From: PNAI01 sp964575715
GTDB lineage: Bacteria; Pseudomonadota; Alphaproteobacteria; Rhizobiales; Xanthobacteraceae
Reading direction: 5' to 3'
Assembly (NCBI GenBank): GCA_964575715.1
Contig: CAZNSG010000354.1
Span: 1-13,569, forward strand
DNA length: 13,569 bases
Both the position numbers and the translations under genes were made by a program. How positions within the stretch are numbered: the stretch's first letter is position 1; each line of letters opens with the position of its first letter. Of this stretch, positions 1 to 5,473 are shown in pieces. The notes under the pieces are model-generated. The model was given only the letters and a program-made list of their open reading frames with translations, was not told where the DNA came from and searched no databases.

Positions 1-564
1 GGCAACGATCAGAGCGAGCTCGATGACGGTCGGCACCGCTTGCAGGATGACCATGCGCACGATGGTCTCGATGCCGTTGCGCCCGCGCTCGAGCACGCGG
101 GTCAGCCCGCCGGTCTTGCGCTCGAGGTGGAAGCGCAGCGACAGCGCGTGCATGTGCTCGAAGGTCAGATGCGCGAGCCGCCGCACGGCATGCAGCGCGA
201 CCTTGGCGAACAGGCCGTCGCGCAATTGCGTCAATCCCGCCATCAGGATGCGCATGCCGCCATAAGCAAGCGTCATCGCAATCGGCGCGGCGATCACCCA
301 AATCAGCCAGGAATCCGGCGTGACCGGCGCGCTGCCCTGCCCGGTCAGCGCATCGACCGCCCATTTGAAGGTAAACGGTACCGCAAGTGTCGCGAATTTG
401 GCTGCAAACAGCAGCAGCGTCGCGTATCCAACCCGCCACTTCAGGTCGCGCCGGTCGGTGGGCCAGATATAGGGCCATAGCCGCGCCAGCGTCGGAATCA
501 ACGCCCCGCCGCTGGAAACCTCGCGCCGCATGGCGTGCGGCGATCGAACGTGGGTATCGGTCAT
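1..564 (-). CDS. Atm1/HMT-type ABC exporter, N-terminal part (partial)
   Basis: The minus strand reads open from an ATG at 564 to the window edge (188 codons), so the gene continues outside and the ATPase domain is not visible. The visible part is a leader of about 40 residues, a hydrophobic helix around residues 46-66, a second around 88-108, and the intracellular stretch FHLERKTGGLTRVLERG followed by GIETIVRMVILQAVPTVIEL. That stretch is characteristic of Atm1/ABCB7-type half-transporters, which export glutathione-linked persulfide or metal conjugates across the inner membrane. Family assignment is by recognition of this motif; the substrate is inferred. An in-frame ATG at 615 would add 17 residues, but neither start has a strong Shine-Dalgarno. 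The gene diverges from the LOG-family gene at 770. Confidence 0.85.
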   Translation of the reverse strand, partial: MTDTHVRSPHAMRREVSSGGALIPTLARLWPYIWPTDRRDLKWRVGYATLLLFAAKFATLAVPFTFKWAVDALTGQGSAPVTPDSWLIWVIAAPIAMTLAYGGMRILMAGLTQLRDGLFAKVALHAVRRLAHLTFEHMHALSLRFHLERKTGGLTRVLERGRNGIETIVRMVILQAVPTVIELALIVA

Positions 565-769
565 TGACGGCCCGTAACATGCTGACGGACCGCATGGCAG
601 ACCGTCTGACGCCATACATATAGGAGATTTTTACCGCAGCAATGCTTACATACTTCCATAGGTGGCAGGGGCGCCATGAGGGCAGTTTGTTAGGCCCTTT
701 GGGTGCATAAACGAGCGTATCGACGGGACGCCGGATCCAGGTCACAGCGGCAAGGTTAAATCTGAACGC

Positions 770-1372
770 ATGAGCGAAATACGGAAGATTTGCGTTTTTT
801 GCGGGTCGGGCCCGGGCGCCGACCCGGCGTTCAGCGCGGCCGCGCGCGCGTTCGGAAAGATTCTGGCGCAAAATAAGATTCGCCTGGTGTACGGCGGCGG
901 CTCGATCGGGCTGATGGGGGCGGTCGCGAAGGCGGCAATCGAGCATGGCGGCGAGGTGACCGGCATTATCCCGGAATTTCTAAAAGAGCGGGAGCATGCG
1001 CTGAAAGACGTGCAGGAGATGATCGTCACGCGCAGCCTGCATGAGCGCAAGCAATTGATGTTCGAGCATGCCGATGCCTTCGTCGCGCTGCCGGGCGGGA
1101 TCGGCACGCTGGAAGAATTGGTCGAGCAGCTTACCTGGGCACAGCTTGGCCGCCACAAGAAACCGATCCTGATTGCCAACATCAACGGCTTTTGGGATCC
1201 GCTGCGCGTCTTGCTCGATCATATGACAGAGCTCAAATTCATCCGCCCAGGACTTTCGGTGCGCTATTTTGTGGTCGAGCGGGTCGAGGAGATCTTGCCG
1301 AAATTGCAGGAAGCGGCACGCGCGGTGCCGGCCGGCGAGGTGGCAAAGGCCACGATCATCGAAGAAATGTGA
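770..1372 (+). CDS. LOG-family cytokinin riboside 5'-monophosphate phosphoribohydrolase
   Basis: This 200-residue protein has the Rossmann-like LOG fold. An N-terminal strand ICVFCGSG (residues 7-14) is followed by the nucleotide loop VYGGGSIGLMG (40-50), a conserved HERK (91-94) and the signature PGGIGTLEE (108-116). The family hydrolyses the N-glycosidic bond of nucleoside 5'-monophosphates to release the free base and ribose 5-phosphate. In bacteria it may act on cytokinin precursors or on AMP-like nucleotides. Length is typical. Many family members were formerly misannotated as lysine decarboxylases. The start at 770 fits the usual N-terminus, although an AAGG lies too far upstream to be a good ribosome binding site. 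A repeat hairpin at 1416-1438 follows the stop. Confidence 0.93.
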   Translation: MSEIRKICVFCGSGPGADPAFSAAARAFGKILAQNKIRLVYGGGSIGLMGAVAKAAIEHGGEVTGIIPEFLKEREHALKDVQEMIVTRSLHERKQLMFEHADAFVALPGGIGTLEELVEQLTWAQLGRHKKPILIANINGFWDPLRVLLDHMTELKFIRPGLSVRYFVVERVEEILPKLQEAARAVPAGEVAKATIIEEM

Positions 1373-1415
1373 GCGGGCCTTTAGTGCTGGCGTTGCGCTA
1401 ACTGTCGACTCTATT

Positions 1416-1632
1416 CCCTCCCCCTGAAAGGGGGAGGGTTAGGGTGGGGGTCACTGCAAAAAGCGTGGGGGTCATTTCAGAATCGATTTATTACGCAGCT
1501 TGCGACCCCCACCCGCCGCGCCTTCGCTCGCTGTTCGCGAGCTTCGGCGGCATAGCCGATGCTGCGCATCGGCATACTTAGCGCAAGGAACGGCGGCTGA
1601 AGGCCGCCTATGCTCCCGCTTTCAGGGGAGGT
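1416..1632. repeat. Composite inverted-repeat element downstream of the LOG gene
   Basis: A 10-bp perfect hairpin (arms 1416-1425 and 1429-1438, loop GAA) opens the element. An imperfect inverted match to it, CGCTTTCAGGGGAGG, closes it near 1617-1632. Inside are a second inverted match (GTGGGGGTC at 1444-1452 against GACCCCCAC at 1504-1512) and a pair of hairpins at 1555-1608. The 1416-1438 hairpin could stop transcription from the LOG gene, but no T-tract follows. I see no coding sequence. Confidence 0.75.
1555..1608. repeat. Paired hairpins nested in the 1416-1632 element
   Basis: The first hairpin has perfect 8-bp arms (GCCGATGC at 1555-1562, GCATCGGC at 1566-1573). The second has 6-bp arms (GGCGGC at 1592-1597, GCCGCC at 1603-1608). 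An 18-nt spacer separates them, and CATAG (1551) and CTATG (1608-1612) flank the pair as inverted ends. The layout resembles the twin-hairpin element at 1805-1868 but the sequence is different. Confidence 0.6.
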
Positions 1633-1659
1633 ATCGTCATCAGTCAACTCTATAATTCT

Positions 1660-1915
1660 CTAGCAGTCTGCTGAAATACTCCACGGCTGTCATTCCGGGG
1701 CGCGCCCATAAGCGCGTTTACGCGCGTCTTCGACGCGCTATGGGCGCGAACCCGGAATCCAGATGCATGTTTTGCGCGTGTTTCTGGATTCCGTGTCCGG
1801 CGCACACAAGTCGGCTTTAGCCGACTTGCGCATCAAATAGTGCCGATCTCGGGTAAACCCGAGATCGGTGCGCCGTCCCGGAATGACCATCGAGGGTTTT
1901 TCAGCAGACCGCTAG
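1660..1915. mobile_element. MITE-like element with terminal inverted repeats
   Basis: The two ends are inverted copies: CTAGCAGTCTGCTGAAATAC from 1660 inward, and on the other strand CTAGCGGTCTGCTGAAAAAC from 1915 inward, matching at 19 of the first 22 positions. CTAG at each outer edge could be a target duplication. The 256-bp interior codes for nothing recognisable. It holds another palindrome (GTCATTCCGGG near 1688 against CCCGGAATGAC near 1878-1888), an inner hairpin at 1705-1746 and a twin-hairpin element. No transposase is present, so any movement would have to be driven in trans. The right end supplies the TAG stop of the deaminase gene. Confidence 0.65.
1805..1868 (+). repeat. Twin-hairpin palindromic element, copy 1
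   Basis: Hairpin A has arms CAAGTCGGCT (1807-1816) and AGCCGACTTG (1819-1828) around a TT centre. Hairpin B has 12-bp perfect arms (1843-1854 and 1857-1868, core GATCTCGGGT) around an AA centre. It sits inside the loop of the ATTCCGGG palindrome that fills 1688-1890. Confidence 0.85.
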
Positions 1916-2337
1916 CGCTGCCGCGGTGGGCCGGCGTCGGTGGCGTCGGGGCCGTAGTACATGCGCGCGATTTTTGCCTCGCGCGCGGCCGCTTCGCAAT
2001 TGGAACACGGCCGCGAGGTCGAATAGAGCACACAATCGGACAGATCGGCGGTGCCGAGCCGCGCCTGCGCCTCGCGGATCGCTTCACGCTCGGCGTGCGC
2101 GGTCCAATCGCTCTTGAGCACGACGCGGCTGGGGCCAAAGCCGATGACGTGGTCGTTCTTGACCAGCACGGCGCCGTAGGGCTGGTCGCCCGCCTTGATG
2201 GCCGCATCCTTCATCTGGAAGGCGGCATCGACAAACGGGCGATGCTTTGGCGGCGGCGCGGCCTTGGCGCGGGTGGCGAGCGCGGCAGCGGCGGCGGCCA
2301 TGAACGCAAGTGCCGAACGGCGTGAACGGGGGCACAT
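1912..2337 (-). CDS. Exported nucleoside deaminase (CMP/dCMP deaminase superfamily), Tat-type signal
   Basis: The protein has 141 residues. The zinc-site motifs HAERE and PCSNC of the cytidine/deoxycytidylate/guanine deaminase superfamily are both present, with Glu of HAE as proton shuttle and His plus two Cys as zinc ligands. The N-terminus carries SRRSALAF followed by an Ala-rich helix and a likely AKA cleavage site, so I infer Tat export to the periplasm; cytosolic relatives lack this. ATG at 2337 is preferred over 2355 because AGGAG (2346-2350) lies 8 nt upstream of it. After DATDAG the protein ends abruptly in PPRQR, and its TAG stop lies in the terminal CTAG of the repeat at 1660-1915. 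The C-terminal helix seen in relatives appears to be missing. The substrate is unknown. Confidence 0.82.
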   Translation of the reverse strand: MCPRSRRSALAFMAAAAAALATRAKAAPPPKHRPFVDAAFQMKDAAIKAGDQPYGAVLVKNDHVIGFGPSRVVLKSDWTAHAEREAIREAQARLGTADLSDCVLYSTSRPCSNCEAAAREAKIARMYYGPDATDAGPPRQR

Positions 2338-2345
2338 GAATTTCG

Positions 2346-2350
2346 CTCCT
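2346..2350 (-). promoter_or_regulatory. Shine-Dalgarno that decides the deaminase start
   Basis: AGGAG on the minus strand lies 8 nt before the ATG at 2337. If the upstream ATG at 2355 were used, this site would lie inside the coding region. Confidence 0.7.
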
Positions 2351-2356
2351 CTCATG

Positions 2357-2556
2357 CTCCGTCACTCTGAGGTGCGAGCCAACGGGTCCGCGCGAGCGCG
2401 GCCCGATGGTAAACTCCGCGAGCCTCGAAGGGTGCGGCATCGCAAGTCGGGTTTACCCGACTTGCGCACTTGAAATGCCAATCTCGGGTAAACCCGAGAT
2501 TGGTGGCCGTTCATCCTTCGAGGCGCGCCTTTGGCGCGCACCTCAGGATGACGGAG
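2357..2556. repeat. CATCCTTCGAG-family palindromic repeat between cimA and the deaminase
   Basis: The left end CTCCGTCACTCTGAGGTGCG is the imperfect inverted copy of the right end (CGCACCTCAGGATGACGGAG, ending at 2556). CCTCGAAGG (2423-2431) pairs with CCTTCGAGG (2515-2523). A twin-hairpin element occupies the centre. The same family flanks the GIY-YIG gene. The element fills nearly all of the 237-nt gap between the deaminase start and the cimA stop. Confidence 0.8.
2441..2503 (+). repeat. Twin-hairpin palindromic element, copy 2
   Basis: Hairpin A has 12-bp perfect arms 2441-2452 and 2455-2466 (core AAGTCGGGT, TT centre). Hairpin B has 12-bp perfect arms 2478-2489 and 2492-2503 (core AATCTCGGGT, AA centre). 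The linker is 11 nt. It lies in the loop between CCTCGAAGG and CCTTCGAGG of the 2357-2556 repeat. Confidence 0.88.
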
Positions 2557-2574
2557 GGAGGTTAAACAATTATC

Positions 2575-4182
2575 TTACGCCGGCGCGTTGTCCTTTACCA
2601 GCTTGTAGATGATCGAATCCATCAGGGCCTGGAACGAGGCATCGATGATGTTGGGCGAGACACCAACGGTAGTCCAATGCTCCCCGGTCTCGTCCTCGCT
2701 CTCGATCAGCACGCGGGTGACCGCTTCGGTGCCGGTGTTGAGAATTCGCACGCGATAATCGGTGAGCTTGAGTCCTTGAATGTATTTCTGGTACTTGCCG
2801 AGGTCCTTGCGCAGCGCGACATCGAGCGCATTGACCGGGCCATTGCCTTCGGCGGCGGAAATCAGCGTGTCATCGCCGATCTTCACTTTCACCACGGCGG
2901 TGGTGAGCGTCTCGTTGCCACTTCCGCTCCCTTTGCCGTTGCGGCTGCGCTGCTCCACCTTCACATCGAAATAGGTGACATCGAAGAAATCCGGAACCGT
3001 GCCGAGCACGCGGCGCGCCAGCAGGTCGAACGAGGCATCGGCCGCCTCGTAAGCATAACCGATGGTCTCGCGCTCCTTGACCACTTCGAGCAGGCGCGAG
3101 AGGCGCGGATCGTCCTTGTCCACTTGGAGCCCGATGCGATCGAGCTCCGCCAGCAGGTTGGACTTTCCCGCCTGCTCCGACACCAGCAGCCGGCGCTTGT
3201 TGCCGATCGCCTCGGGCGCGACATGCTCGTAGGTCGCGGGATCCTTGAGAATGGCGGAGGCATGGATGCCGGCCTTGGTCGCAAACGCGCTCTCGCCCAC
3301 GTAAGGGGCATGGCGATTGGGCGCGCGGTTGAGCATTTCGTCGAGCGCGTGCGACGCATGCTTGAGATTCTTGAGCTGGGCCTGCGAAACTCCAATGTCA
3401 AAGCGCTCGGAATATTCGGCTTTGAGCCTGAGTGTGGGGATGATGGAGACCAGATTGGCGTTGCCGCAGCGTTCGCCCAGGCCGTTGAGCGTGCCTTGAA
3501 TCTGGCGCGCGCCGGCGCGCACGGCGGCGAGCGAATTGGCCACCGCCTGTTCGGTATCGTTGTGGGCGTGGATGCCGACGTGATCGCCGGGGATGTGCTT
3601 GATCACTTCGCGCACGATGGCCTCGACCTCGTGCGGCAGCGCGCCGCCGTTGGTGTCGCACAGCACCACCCAGCGCGCGCCCTCGTCGTAGGCCGCCTTG
3701 GCGCAGGCGAGCGCGTATTCTGGGTTGGCCTTGAAGCCATCGAAAAAATGCTCGCAGTCGAGCAGCACTTCGCGGCCTTTTGCTTTCGCGGCGCGTACGC
3801 TCTCCTTGATGGCGGTGAGATTTTCCTCCAGCGTGGTGTTGAGCGCCACGCGCACGTGATAGTCCCAGGATTTGGCGACAAAACAGATGGCGTCGGCCTT
3901 GGCGTTGAGCAAATCGGCCAGGCCCGGATCGTTGGAAGTCGAGCGGCCGGGGCGGCGCACCATGCCAAAGGCGGTAAAGGTGGCGCGCAGATCGCGATCG
4001 ACCGAGAACAACTCGGTATCGGTGGGGTTGGCGCCGGGATAGCCGCCTTCGACATAATCCAGCCCAAGCTCGTCGAGCATGGCGGCGATCGCGAGCTTGT
4101 CGGCAAGCGTGAAATCGACGCCGTTGGTCTGCGCGCCGTCGCGCAGCGTGGTGTCGAAGAGATAGAGGCGTTCTTTGGCCAT
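2575..4182 (-). CDS. cimA: (R)-citramalate synthase
   Basis: This 535-residue enzyme condenses acetyl-CoA and pyruvate to (R)-citramalate, the entry step of the threonine-independent isoleucine route. The N-terminal TIM barrel shows DTTLRDGAQTNGVDF (10-24), LCDTNGG (174-180), the metal-binding HAHND (205-209) and GLGERCGNANL (234-244), all typical of the alpha-IPM synthase superfamily. GAQTNGV is the form found in the citramalate synthase subgroup. A C-terminal LeuA-type allosteric domain (about 385-530) suggests end-product feedback inhibition. Length matches the family. The ATG at 4182 lies 13 nt after the stop of the small membrane-protein gene, in a gene string that starts with cysS. Homocitrate or isopropylmalate synthase is less likely on motif grounds. 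Confidence 0.93.
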   Translation of the reverse strand: MAKERLYLFDTTLRDGAQTNGVDFTLADKLAIAAMLDELGLDYVEGGYPGANPTDTELFSVDRDLRATFTAFGMVRRPGRSTSNDPGLADLLNAKADAICFVAKSWDYHVRVALNTTLEENLTAIKESVRAAKAKGREVLLDCEHFFDGFKANPEYALACAKAAYDEGARWVVLCDTNGGALPHEVEAIVREVIKHIPGDHVGIHAHNDTEQAVANSLAAVRAGARQIQGTLNGLGERCGNANLVSIIPTLRLKAEYSERFDIGVSQAQLKNLKHASHALDEMLNRAPNRHAPYVGESAFATKAGIHASAILKDPATYEHVAPEAIGNKRRLLVSEQAGKSNLLAELDRIGLQVDKDDPRLSRLLEVVKERETIGYAYEAADASFDLLARRVLGTVPDFFDVTYFDVKVEQRSRNGKGSGSGNETLTTAVVKVKIGDDTLISAAEGNGPVNALDVALRKDLGKYQKYIQGLKLTDYRVRILNTGTEAVTRVLIESEDETGEHWTTVGVSPNIIDASFQALMDSIIYKLVKDNAPA

Positions 4183-4195
4183 GATGGTGGATACC

Positions 4196-4315
4196 TTATG
4201 ACAACCGATAGAACGCGTAGAGCGTGACCAGGATCGCCGCGGCGATGACGGCGTATTTGAGCGTGATGTAATAGAGCCAGTGGCGCGGGAATGGGGTGTC
4301 GGGCTTTTTCATCAT
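4196..4315 (-). CDS. 39-residue single-helix membrane protein
   Basis: The minus-strand ORF starts with ATGATGAAA at 4315 and ends with TAA at 4198-4196. Its product begins MMKKPDTPFPRHWLYYITLK and continues into YAVIAAAILVTLYAFYRLS. A short basic/aromatic N-terminus is followed by one hydrophobic helix of about 18 residues and an Arg. The start codon overlaps the GNAT stop (ATGA, 4312-4315), and the stop is 13 nt before cimA. The tight fit between two coupled genes supports real translation. I do not recognise a named family. It may be a small inner-membrane protein conserved next to cimA in related bacteria, but that is memory and not a search result. Confidence 0.72.
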   Translation of the reverse strand: MMKKPDTPFPRHWLYYITLKYAVIAAAILVTLYAFYRLS

Positions 4316-4815
4316 GCGCTCCTCTTTTCCGCCAACTGCTTTTTCATAGTCGTGTTGGCGAGCCAATCGTTGCCAACCGAGATGGTATTGCGCTGTTCGG
4401 CGGAATATCCGCGGCGCTGGAAGAATTCGAGCGCGCTGTCGCTGGCATCGACCGAGAGATGGGATGCGCCGCGGGCGGCCGCAAGCTTTTCCAGCGCGTC
4501 GCAGAGCATGGCGCCGACACCCTGCCCAGCGGCAGCGGGATGCACATAGAGCATGTCGATGTTGCGGCCGTCGGCGAGCACGGCAAAGCCGACGGGCGAG
4601 CCTTCGAGCGTCGCGATCAACGTCAGGTGCTTGGCCAGGCGCGCAGTGAACGCTGCCTCGTCATCGGCGGCGGCGGCCCAGGCTTCCTGCTGCGACGGAT
4701 TGTAGTCGTCGGCGGTGAGCTCCTCGATGCTGGCGCAGAAGATTTCCGCCAATAGCGGCGCGTCGGATGCCAGAAACGGACGCAGCGCCAGCTTGGGATG
4801 GGCAAGGGCACTCAT
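4312..4815 (-). CDS. GNAT-family N-acetyltransferase
   Basis: The product has 167 residues. It shows the GNAT acetyl-CoA signature: strand beta4 NIDMLYVHP (85-93) followed by the pyrophosphate-binding loop QGVGA (98-102) and helix MLCDALEKLA. The C-terminal FFQRRGY (131-137) is the usual beta6-beta7 motif. The family transfers acetyl from acetyl-CoA to an amine on a small molecule or protein; the substrate cannot be read from sequence. A strong Shine-Dalgarno AAGGAGG (4823-4829) lies 7 nt upstream of the ATG. The start overlaps the DUF559 stop by ATGA (4812-4815), and the stop overlaps the next gene by ATGA (4312-4315). Confidence 0.9.
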   Translation of the reverse strand: MSALAHPKLALRPFLASDAPLLAEIFCASIEELTADDYNPSQQEAWAAAADDEAAFTARLAKHLTLIATLEGSPVGFAVLADGRNIDMLYVHPAAAGQGVGAMLCDALEKLAAARGASHLSVDASDSALEFFQRRGYSAEQRNTISVGNDWLANTTMKKQLAEKRSA

Positions 4816-4820
4816 CGCGC
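4811..4820. repeat. 10-bp direct repeat bounding the DUF559 segment, copy 1
   Basis: CTCATCGCGC occurs here, over the GNAT start, and again at 5464-5473, over the cysS stop. Both copies contain the ATGA overlap of the minus-strand genes. It could be a target-site duplication or a chance match in similar gene-end sequence. Confidence 0.45.
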
Positions 4821-5468
4821 CGCCTCCTTCGTCCCCTCTCCCCTTGCGGGAGAGGGGTGCCCGCGCGAAGCGCGGGCGGGGTGAGGGGTGCGATTTAGCA
4901 GAGTTTCAAGCAGTGACGTCAGAACTCCTTCGAGATTTGACAGCACATCGTTGTTCCAGAATCGCAATACAAGAAACTTATTGGCAGCGAGCCACCGATC
5001 GCGACGCGCATCGGCGGCTGACTCCGCATGCTGGCCGCCGTCCACTTCGATCACAACACACGCTTTGTAGCAGACGAAATCAGCAATAAAGGGGCCAACC
5101 GCAACCTGACGGCGAAACTTGAAACTTGCAAATCTCCGATCTCGCAATGCAAACCAGAGCTTGCACTCCGCATCGGTCATGCGCGAGCGCAATCCACGCG
5201 CCCGCGAAATCAGTGTCGACGGAACCGATTGCGTTGCCGTGGACTCCTTACCCTCTCCCCTTGCGGGAGAGGGTGGACGCGAGCGCAGCGAGCGGCCGGG
5301 TGAGGGGTGCTGTCGTAAGGCCCCCTCACCCGCCTCGCGGCTTCGCCGCTCGGCACCCTCTCCCCGCCCGAACTCGGGTTTACCCGAGTTCGGTGCTTTA
5401 GAATGTCCGAAGTCGGATAAATCCGACTTCGGCTGGGGAGAGGGTTTCGGAGTGCGCTGCACGCTCAT
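4812..5468 (-). CDS. DUF559 (PD-(D/E)XK / Vsr-like) endonuclease-like protein, repeat-derived N-terminus
   Basis: The recognisable domain starts near SRARGLRSRMTDAECKLWF (about 5215) and includes FKFRRQVAVGPFIADFV and VIEVDGGQHAESAADARRD. The D and ExDG-QH residues fit the restriction-endonuclease-like fold of DUF559, a family distantly related to very-short-patch repair nucleases. The activity is inferred. The long frame starts at the ATG at 5468, overlapping the cysS stop by ATGA, but its first 70-80 codons are repeat DNA (5251-5445) including a twin-hairpin element read in frame. The last 20-25 codons are also repeat (4833-4888). A shorter protein from the ATG at 5180 (122 residues) is possible. 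Near 5240 a good Shine-Dalgarno-like AAGGAG precedes ACG codons in frame, which may mark a decayed native start. The domain is clear but the start is uncertain. Confidence 0.72.
   Translation of the reverse strand: MSVQRTPKPSPQPKSDLSDFGHSKAPNSGKPEFGRGEGAERRSREAGEGALRQHPSPGRSLRSRPPSPARGEGKESTATQSVPSTLISRARGLRSRMTDAECKLWFALRDRRFASFKFRRQVAVGPFIADFVCYKACVVIEVDGGQHAESAADARRDRWLAANKFLVLRFWNNDVLSNLEGVLTSLLETLLNRTPHPARASRGHPSPARGEGTKEAAR
4833..4888. repeat. CCCTCTCCCC...GTGAGGGG palindromic repeat, copy 1
   Basis: CCCCTCTCCC pairs with GGGAGAGGGG around a TTGC centre. This is followed by CCCGCGC-GAA-GCGCGGG and GGGGTGAGGGG. It encodes part of the C-terminus of the DUF559 ORF on the minus strand. It lies in the same orientation as the copy at 5251-5307. 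Confidence 0.85.
5251..5307. repeat. CCCTCTCCCC...GTGAGGGG palindromic repeat, copy 2
   Basis: CCCTCTCCCC-TTGC-GGGAGAGGG is followed by a GC-rich centre and GGGTGAGGGG. It directly precedes the recognisable DUF559 domain in coding direction. It faces copy 3 as an inverted pair, 13 nt apart. Confidence 0.85.
5321..5445. repeat. CCCTCTCCCC...GTGAGGGG palindromic repeat, copy 3 (inverted, interrupted)
   Basis: The copy begins CCCCCTCACCCG and runs to CACCCTCTCCCC (5354-5365). It resumes as GGGGAGAGGG (5435-5444) after a twin-hairpin element that occupies what would be the short loop of the terminal hairpin. The orientation is opposite to copies 1 and 2. Confidence 0.82.
5368..5432 (-). repeat. 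Twin-hairpin palindromic element, copy 3 (reverse orientation)
   Basis: Two perfect 26-nt palindromes are present. One has arms 5368-5379 and 5382-5393 (core GAACTCGGGT, TT centre) and the other has arms 5407-5418 and 5421-5432 (core GAAGTCGGAT, AA centre). On the minus strand the order is an AAGTCGG hairpin then a CTCGGGT hairpin, as in copies 1 and 2. It is embedded in frame in the long DUF559 ORF. Confidence 0.88.
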
Positions 5469-5473
5469 CGCGC
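5464..5473. repeat. 10-bp direct repeat bounding the DUF559 segment, copy 2
   Basis: CTCATCGCGC is identical to 4811-4820, and it covers the cysS stop and the ATGA overlap. Confidence 0.45.

Noticed and set aside
565..769. Specific divergent promoter boxes between the ABC exporter and the LOG gene
   Set aside because: A promoter must be near, but I found no convincing -35/-10 pair or operator palindrome to report.
1416..1438. Classical intrinsic terminator after the LOG gene
   Set aside because: The stem is strong but no T-tract follows, and the same sequence is part of a larger inverted-repeat element; kept as a repeat only.
1411..1911. Possible CRISPR array, because of many short repeats
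   Set aside because: The repeats are palindromes of different families without regular spacing or uniform spacers, and no cas gene is present.
1840..2325. Plus-strand ORF opposite the deaminase, beginning MPISGKPEIG
   Set aside because: Its start is the translated twin-hairpin element and the rest is antisense to the deaminase zinc motifs.
2677..4227. 516-codon open frame on the plus strand opposite cimA
   Set aside because: It is antisense to a clear citramalate synthase and shows no recognisable domain. High-GC genes often leave the opposite strand open.
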